Shown here one piece after another: positions 8,151-13,861 of a stretch of 13,861 nt of DNA (positions are counted from its first letter, which is position 1; every line of letters begins with the position of its first letter). The notes under the pieces were generated by a model. It searched no databases. It saw only the letters and a list, made by a program, of their open reading frames with translations, and had not been told where the DNA came from. The translations under genes and the position numbers were made by a program. Origin of the DNA: Syntrophaceae bacterium (GTDB taxonomy: Bacteria; Desulfobacterota; Syntrophia; Syntrophales; UBA5619); NCBI GenBank assembly GCA_919902745.1, contig CAKKRN010000041.1:9361-23221 (forward strand), in the 5' to 3' direction.

Positions 8151-8155
8151 GAGGG
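8151..8155 (+). promoter_or_regulatory. Ribosome binding site of murC
   Basis: GAGGG lies 4 bases before ATG 8160. It supports this start over the in-frame GTG at 8079, which lies inside murG and would force translation through the palindrome. Confidence 0.5.
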
Positions 8156-8159
8156 CATC

Positions 8160-9565
<1,406 letters not shown>

Positions 9566-9569
<4 letters not shown>

Positions 9570-10486
9570 TCGGGAATGAGACCTTCCGCGGGGAGCTCCG
9601 GCAGCGGATGTCCGGAGCGATCCTCTTCGATGAACCGGCCGGACGCCACACCTCGATCGGCGTCGGCGGGGGAATCGACGCCCTTCTCTTTCCGGAAGAT
9701 GAGGGGGAGCTCACGAATGTCATCGGTTATCTCCGGAGACGGGAGGTCCCCTTTCTCCCGGTCGGCAACTGGACCAACCTGATTGTCCGGGACGGCGGTT
9801 TCCGGGGCGCTCTTGTCTCGCTGGCACGCCTGCGCGACCTATGCCTCCGGGATGAAGGAAAAGGCAACGTTCTTCTGCTCGCGGGGGCCGGCTGTCCGCT
9901 GTCCGAACTGGTGAGCCTTGCGATGCGCGAAGCGCTCACGGGAATGGAGTTCTGCGCCGGCATCCCCGGCAGCGTGGGCGGCGCCATTCGGATGAACGCC
10001 GGGGCCTACGGAGGGGAGATCAAGGATATCGTTGAATCTGCCAATCTTCTCGATGCTTCGGGAGGCATCCGCGCCGCCGCGCGGGACAAACTCCCATTTG
10101 CATACAGAACCCTTGACTTGCCGGCGGAAACAATTATCATCGGCGCAGCGATCCGCCTGCGGCGGGGTGAGACGGAGAAAATCGCCGGACGCGTACGGGA
10201 AATCATTGGGATAAGAAAGGAAAAACACCCGCTGGAATTCCGGAATGCCGGTTCCGTCTTCAAGAACCTGCGGGATTGTCCAGCCGGCAGGCTCATCGAA
10301 GAGGCAGGTCTTAAGGGGATCCGGATCGGTGACGCCCAGGTCTCTGAAAAACATGCGAATTTCATCGTCAACCGGGGACATGCGACCGCAGCGGACATCC
10401 TCCGCCTGGTGGCCCTGATTCAGCAGCGTGTTCTTGAAAAGACGGGCCGCACCCTCGAAACCGAGGTGAAGATCATCGGGGAATAA
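9566..10486 (+). CDS. murB: UDP-N-acetylenolpyruvoylglucosamine reductase (MurB)
   Basis: MurB is a cytoplasmic FAD enzyme that uses NADPH to reduce UDP-GlcNAc-enolpyruvate to UDP-MurNAc, the substrate of MurC encoded just upstream. The 306 residues fit the short type II MurB form, which lacks the extra loop of the E. coli enzyme. Visible motifs: SIGVGG near the N-terminus, GNWTNLIVRDGGF in the FAD diphosphate loop, GIPGSVGGAIRMNAGAYGGE, R181 in FAYRTLDL, S230 in NAGSVFKN (the proton-donor serine), and E300 in LETEV (the second catalytic acid). All three catalytic positions are therefore present. W69 occupies a position that is usually Gly in the G-x-G-S/T-N motif (see findings). The start ATG 9566 lies in an ATGA overlap with murC; GGAG at 9552-9555 and an A7-GGG run precede it. 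Confidence 0.96.
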
Positions 10487-10489
10487 ATT

Positions 10490-10531
10490 ATGATCGGCGG
10501 TTTTGCCGACTTATTGCGGATTAGCCCATGA
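10490..10531 (+). other. Possible 13-codon coupling mini-ORF before ftsQ
   Basis: In the 41-base murB-ftsQ gap, ATG 10490 opens a frame encoding MIGGFADLLRISP. It ends at TGA 10529-10531, overlapping the ftsQ ATG 10528 in the same ATGA arrangement seen at four other junctions. GGGGAA at 10478-10483, within the end of murB, lies 6 bases before the mini-ORF start, while ftsQ has no clear ribosome site of its own. It may serve only to deliver ribosomes to ftsQ. Its reality is unproven, and a chance ORF of this size is common. Confidence 0.3.
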
Positions 10532-11382
10532 AGAAGCCTTTTCGTCTGCAACTGGAAGTGAAAAAAAACCGGCTGAGACGCCGCGCCGGGGAGGTGCTGC
10601 GGGAAATCGGCCGGGTGTTTTTTTTGACCGGGGCCATCGCCTTCGTAACCGCGACGCTGATGATCGGCTACGACCAGATCCTCCTTTCCCCCCATCTCCG
10701 AGTCCGGGAAACCGTCGTCAAGGGGTGCAAGGAGTTGACCGAAAAAGATATCCTCTCCCTGGCCGCCGTTCGCTCCCCGTCAAACCTGCTGACGATCAAC
10801 CGGGATGCCATCGCCCGCCGGATCCGGGGCAATCCCTGGGTCCAGGATGTGTTCGTGGGGCGGGAATTTCCGGACCGGCTGGTCATCTGGGTCCGGGAAA
10901 GAAAGGCGGTCGCCCTCATCGATAAGGGAAACGGGCTTTACCTCGTCGACGGCGAGGGCGCACCCTTCAAGAGGCTGGAGACGGGCGAGGAATCGGACCT
11001 TCCCGTCCTGACGGGCTGCATCCGGGGAGGGATCATCGATGAAGGGCTGGTGAAGAAATCCCTTACCCTCCTGAGCGATATCAAAGGGATAAAGGACGGT
11101 CCCGAGATCGGAATGGTGTCGGAGATCCACGGAAACGAGACCTTCGGGCTCTCCCTGTTCACCGACACCGGCCTCTGCCTGCAACTCGGCTTCGACGGCT
11201 ACGAGAACAAACTGAAACGCCTGATCCCCGTCATGGCGGATCTGGACCGAATGAATCTGAAAACGGGTTTCCTGCTCATCGACCTCAGCAACCCGGCGAA
11301 GATCAATGTCCAGCGACGCAACATCCTGGAACCGGCGGGGCCAAAGAGACCGGCGGGCGCCGGGAATGGATTCCGGATGTAA
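10528..11382 (+). CDS. ftsQ: Cell division protein FtsQ
   Basis: FtsQ is a bitopic inner-membrane divisome protein that recruits or regulates FtsL/FtsB and the septal synthases. The 284-residue protein has the expected plan: a short basic cytoplasmic tail (residues 1-26, many Lys/Arg), one membrane segment at about 27-47, then a periplasmic POTRA domain beginning near residue 57 (LRVRETVVKGCKELTEKDIL), followed by the FtsQ beta domain containing ERKAVALID and LYLVDGEG. FtsQ is poorly conserved in sequence, so its place between murB and ftsA is strong support. The start ATG 10528 lacks a good ribosome site but overlaps the end of the mini-ORF at 10490-10531. An A8 run (10561-10568) and a T8 run (10618-10625) lie near the 5' end. 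In many bacteria ddl precedes ftsQ; here it does not. Confidence 0.92.
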   Translation: MKKPFRLQLEVKKNRLRRRAGEVLREIGRVFFLTGAIAFVTATLMIGYDQILLSPHLRVRETVVKGCKELTEKDILSLAAVRSPSNLLTINRDAIARRIRGNPWVQDVFVGREFPDRLVIWVRERKAVALIDKGNGLYLVDGEGAPFKRLETGEESDLPVLTGCIRGGIIDEGLVKKSLTLLSDIKGIKDGPEIGMVSEIHGNETFGLSLFTDTGLCLQLGFDGYENKLKRLIPVMADLDRMNLKTGFLLIDLSNPAKINVQRRNILEPAGPKRPAGAGNGFRM

Positions 11383-11459
11383 GTGATTCATAAACGTCCC
11401 GGCGGGAGACAACCGGGAGCGGTTTTCGCAAAATGAGTGCAACCTGGTGAATAGTGTCT

Positions 11460-11465
11460 GGAGGA
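11460..11465 (+). promoter_or_regulatory. Ribosome binding site of ftsA
   Basis: GGAGGA lies 3 bases before ATG 11469. It selects this start over the in-frame GTG at 11454, which the site itself follows. Confidence 0.7.
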
Positions 11466-11468
11466 TCG

Positions 11469-12695
11469 ATGGGGAAAAAAGAAAACGTGATTGTCGGTCT
11501 GGACATCGGGACGACAAAAACCTGCGCGATTGTCGCCGAGATTCGGGAAACGGGAATTGATATTATCGGCATCGGCTCCCACCCCTCGGAGGGATTGAGA
11601 AAAGGGGTCGTGGTCAATATCGAAAGCACCGTGGAATCGATCAAGCGGGCGGTGGAAGAGGCGGAGCGAACCTCCGGCTGTGAGATCCGCTCCGTCTATA
11701 CCGGAATCGCGGGCGGTCACATCCGGGGTCAGAACAGCCTGGGCATCGTGGCCGTGAAGAGCCGCGAGGTGGAGGAGGAAGATGTCGAACGGGCGATCGA
11801 CGCAGCCAGGGCCATCGCGATCCCGCTGGACCGGCAGATCCTCCACACCCTGCCCCAATACTATGTGGTCGACGAACAGGATGGTATCCGGGATCCGGTG
11901 GGAATGGCGGGCGTCCGCCTGGAGGCGAAGGTCCATATCGTGACCGGCGCCGTCACCTCCATCCAGAACATCGTGAAATCGGTCAACCGCGTCGGCCTCG
12001 ACATCAACGAGATCGTCCTGGAGCAGATCGCCGCCAGCGAGGCGGTGCTGAGCAATGATGAAAAGGATCTGGGCGTGGCCCTGATTGATATCGGCGGCGG
12101 CACAACGGATATCGCGATCTTCTCGGAAGGGAGCATCAAACACACGGCGGTCCTGCCGGTCGGCGGCAATTACGTCACCAGCGACATCGCCACGGGCTTG
12201 AGAACGCCCCTCGCCGAGGCGGAGAGGATCAAGATCAAATATGGCTGCGCCTACATGCCGCTGATCTCCAAGGATGAAATCATCGAGGTCCCCAGCGTCG
12301 GAGGGAGGGAGCCGCGGGAGGTTTCCCGGCAGATCCTCGGTCGGATCATCGAGCCCCGGATGGACGAGATCCTCGGCATGGCCTGCAAGGAGATCACCCG
12401 CTCCGGCTGCGAGGACATCCTTGCCGCGGGGGTGGTTCTGACCGGGGGAGCGTCAATCCTCGAAGGGGTTCCCGAGCTGGCGGAACAGATCTTCAACATG
12501 CCGGTCCGGCGGGGCTCCCCGATTGGCATCGGAGGGCTCACGGACGTGGTCAACAGCCCCCTGTATGCCACCGGCGTAGGACTGGTGCTCTTCGGGAGCC
12601 GGAACATCGCCCGGGAAAAGCTGATCCGGGCAGAGGGAAATTTCATCAGTCGTCCGTTCAAGAGGCTTAAACAGTGGGTTCTTGAATTCTTTTAG
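11469..12695 (+). CDS. ftsA: Cell division protein FtsA (actin-like FtsZ membrane anchor)
   Basis: FtsA is an actin-family ATPase that tethers FtsZ filaments to the inner membrane and signals to the downstream divisome. The 408 residues are a usual length. Phosphate-1 motif VGLDIGTTKT is at 9-18; the FtsA-specific 1C (SHS2) domain follows, including VVNIESTVESIKRAVEEAE and VYTGIAGGHI; phosphate-2 motif DIGGGTTDIAIF starts at D207; the adenosine motif VLTGGASILEG lies near the C-terminal third. The last 14 residues (395-408), RPFKRLKQWVLEFF, form a basic amphipathic helix typical of the FtsA membrane-targeting sequence. The start ATG 11469 follows a strong GGAGGA. An 86-base gap separates it from ftsQ; the gap has no gene and only weak inverted repeats. 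ftsZ begins 14 bases after its stop, as in most bacteria. Confidence 0.97.
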   Translation: MGKKENVIVGLDIGTTKTCAIVAEIRETGIDIIGIGSHPSEGLRKGVVVNIESTVESIKRAVEEAERTSGCEIRSVYTGIAGGHIRGQNSLGIVAVKSREVEEEDVERAIDAARAIAIPLDRQILHTLPQYYVVDEQDGIRDPVGMAGVRLEAKVHIVTGAVTSIQNIVKSVNRVGLDINEIVLEQIAASEAVLSNDEKDLGVALIDIGGGTTDIAIFSEGSIKHTAVLPVGGNYVTSDIATGLRTPLAEAERIKIKYGCAYMPLISKDEIIEVPSVGGREPREVSRQILGRIIEPRMDEILGMACKEITRSGCEDILAAGVVLTGGASILEGVPELAEQIFNMPVRRGSPIGIGGLTDVVNSPLYATGVGLVLFGSRNIAREKLIRAEGNFISRPFKRLKQWVLEFF

Positions 12696-12700
12696 GGTGG

Positions 12701-12705
12701 GGAGG
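12701..12705 (+). promoter_or_regulatory. Ribosome binding site of ftsZ
   Basis: GGAGG lies 4 bases before ATG 12710, inside the 14-base ftsA-ftsZ gap. Together with the ftsA site it is the strongest Shine-Dalgarno match in the window, fitting the high FtsZ level cells need. Confidence 0.75.
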
Positions 12706-12709
12706 CGTT

Positions 12710-13861
12710 ATGTTCGAATTGTCGGATAAGGATTTGGTGAGTACGGCGAAGATCAGGGTGATCGGTATCGGCGGCGCCGGAGGCAATGCGGTGAATACGA
12801 TGATCTCCTACAACCTGCGGGGGGTGGACTTCATCGCGGCCAACACCGATGCGCAGGCGCTGGGGACGTCCGCTTCGGCGGTCAAGATCCAGTTGGGCGC
12901 CGAGGTCACCAAAGGGCTGGGCGCCGGTTCAGACCCCGACATCGGCCGGCTGGCCGCCCTCGAAACCCGCGAGATGCTGCGCGAAAATCTCCAAGGATCC
13001 GATATGGTCTTCATCACCGCCGGCCTCGGCGGCGGCACGGGGACGGGTGGCGCACCGATCGCGGCGGAGATCGCCAGGGAAATGGGCGCACTGACCGTGG
13101 CGGTCGTGACGAAGCCCTTCCTATTTGAGGGGAAGAAGCGCAACGGACAGGCGGAGGCGGGGATCGCCGAATTAAGGAAGATGGTAGACACCCTGATCAT
13201 CGTCCCCAACCAACGGCTCCTCAGCCTCGGGGGGAGGGAGATCTCCCTCCTCGATGCCTTCCGGAAGGCCGACGACATCCTTTACCATGCCGTCAAGGGG
13301 ATCTCCGACCTGATCATGGTTCCAGGGCTCATCAACCTCGACTTCGCCGATGTAAAGAAAATCATGTCGCAGATGGGACTCGCGCTGATGGGGACCGGAA
13401 CGGCCGGCGGCGAAAACCGGGCCGTGGAGGCGGCGCAGAAGGCGATCTCCTCGCCGCTCCTCGAGGACAACACGATCCAAGGCGCACGCGGCGTCCTGTT
13501 GAACATCACCGGCGGACCGAACATGACCCTCCACGAGATCAACGAGGCCTCTTCGATGATTCAGGCGGAGGTGCACGAAGATGCGATCATCATCTTCGGC
13601 ACGGTCGTCGACGAATCGATGGGGGATGAGATCCGGATCACGGTAATCGCCACCGGATTTGAAAGCGCCGCGTCCGCCGCCAGGGCAGACGTCGCATCGC
13701 TCGGCGGTTTCCGGCGGACGCAGGGCAACATCGCCGTTCCCACCTTCATCCGGAACGAAAAGCCCGCCGATGCCTTGCCTCCGCTGAAGACAGACGCGGC
13801 TGAAGAAGACAGCCGCCCGGATCTGGAAATCCCCACTTTTCTACGACGGCAGGCGGATTAA
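12710..13861 (+). CDS. ftsZ: Cell division protein FtsZ (tubulin-like GTPase)
   Basis: FtsZ polymerises with GTP into the cytoplasmic ring that positions septal wall synthesis. The protein is complete at 383 residues, and its stop is the last base of the window. Motifs: VIGIGGAGGNAVN (nucleotide loop 1), NTDAQAL, tubulin signature GGGTGTGG at 107-114, and the T7 loop NLDFADVK with D211 and D214, which complete the GTPase site of the adjacent subunit. The globular part ends near residue 318 and is followed by a short acidic/proline linker. The C-terminal conserved peptide is DLEIPTFLRRQAD at 371-383, the site that binds FtsA. A second similar stretch, VPTFIRNEK, starts at residue 343 in the linker (see findings). 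The ribosome site GGAGG is 4 bases before the start. Confidence 0.98.
   Translation: MFELSDKDLVSTAKIRVIGIGGAGGNAVNTMISYNLRGVDFIAANTDAQALGTSASAVKIQLGAEVTKGLGAGSDPDIGRLAALETREMLRENLQGSDMVFITAGLGGGTGTGGAPIAAEIAREMGALTVAVVTKPFLFEGKKRNGQAEAGIAELRKMVDTLIIVPNQRLLSLGGREISLLDAFRKADDILYHAVKGISDLIMVPGLINLDFADVKKIMSQMGLALMGTGTAGGENRAVEAAQKAISSPLLEDNTIQGARGVLLNITGGPNMTLHEINEASSMIQAEVHEDAIIIFGTVVDESMGDEIRITVIATGFESAASAARADVASLGGFRRTQGNIAVPTFIRNEKPADALPPLKTDAAEEDSRPDLEIPTFLRRQAD

Noticed and set aside
8079..8159. Upstream GTG start for murC, adding 27 residues
   Set aside because: It overlaps murG, crosses the palindrome, has no well-spaced ribosome site and precedes a normal MurC N-terminus starting at 8160.

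Overview
This window is a densely packed division and cell wall (dcw) gene cluster, all on the + strand. The order is ftsI (3' end only) - murE - murF - mraY - murD - ftsW - murG - murC - murB - ftsQ - ftsA - ftsZ. The DNA is GC-rich, with strong G/C preference at third codon positions. The gene order, the mraY/murD/ftsW/murG/murC/murB block, the PASTA domain at the end of FtsI, the meso-diaminopimelate signature of MurE and the FtsZ tail ending IPTFLRRQAD all point to a Gram-negative, probably Desulfobacterota (former Deltaproteobacteria, Syntrophales-like). That placement is inference from gene content; no marker in the window fixes it.

Layout. Bases 1-266 hold the last 87 codons of the division transpeptidase. 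Bases 275-3234 hold murE and murF, which overlap by 4 bases. Bases 3282-4361 hold mraY after a 47-base gap. Bases 4372-8089 hold murD, ftsW and murG, joined by two 4-base ATGA overlaps. A 70-base spacer carrying a perfect 12-bp-arm palindrome separates murG from murC (8160-9569). murC overlaps murB (9566-10486) by 4 bases. A 41-base gap holding a possible 13-codon coupling ORF leads to ftsQ (10528-11382). An 86-base gap then leads to ftsA (11469-12695) and ftsZ (12710-13861), and the ftsZ stop codon is the last base of the window. No stretch over 300 bases lacks a gene. I see no tRNA, rRNA, CRISPR array, insertion sequence or convincing intrinsic terminator.

How the genes work together. MurB and MurC make UDP-MurNAc and add L-Ala. 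MurD, MurE and MurF add D-Glu, meso-diaminopimelate and D-Ala-D-Ala in the cytoplasm. MraY moves the product onto undecaprenyl phosphate to give lipid I, and MurG adds GlcNAc to give lipid II. FtsW polymerises glycan strands and FtsI crosslinks them at the septum. FtsQ is part of the divisome scaffold, FtsA anchors FtsZ to the membrane, and FtsZ forms the ring. A ddl (D-Ala-D-Ala ligase) gene, often found between murB or murC and ftsQ, is not here.

Novelty. This is an ordinary, conserved housekeeping operon and I find no undescribed system in it. The points worth checking are small: the palindrome before murC, the mini-ORF overlapping the ftsQ start, a duplicated C-terminal peptide motif in FtsZ, an N-terminal extension on MurG, a Trp at a normally Gly position in the MurB FAD-binding loop, and several long homopolymer tracts inside essential genes.
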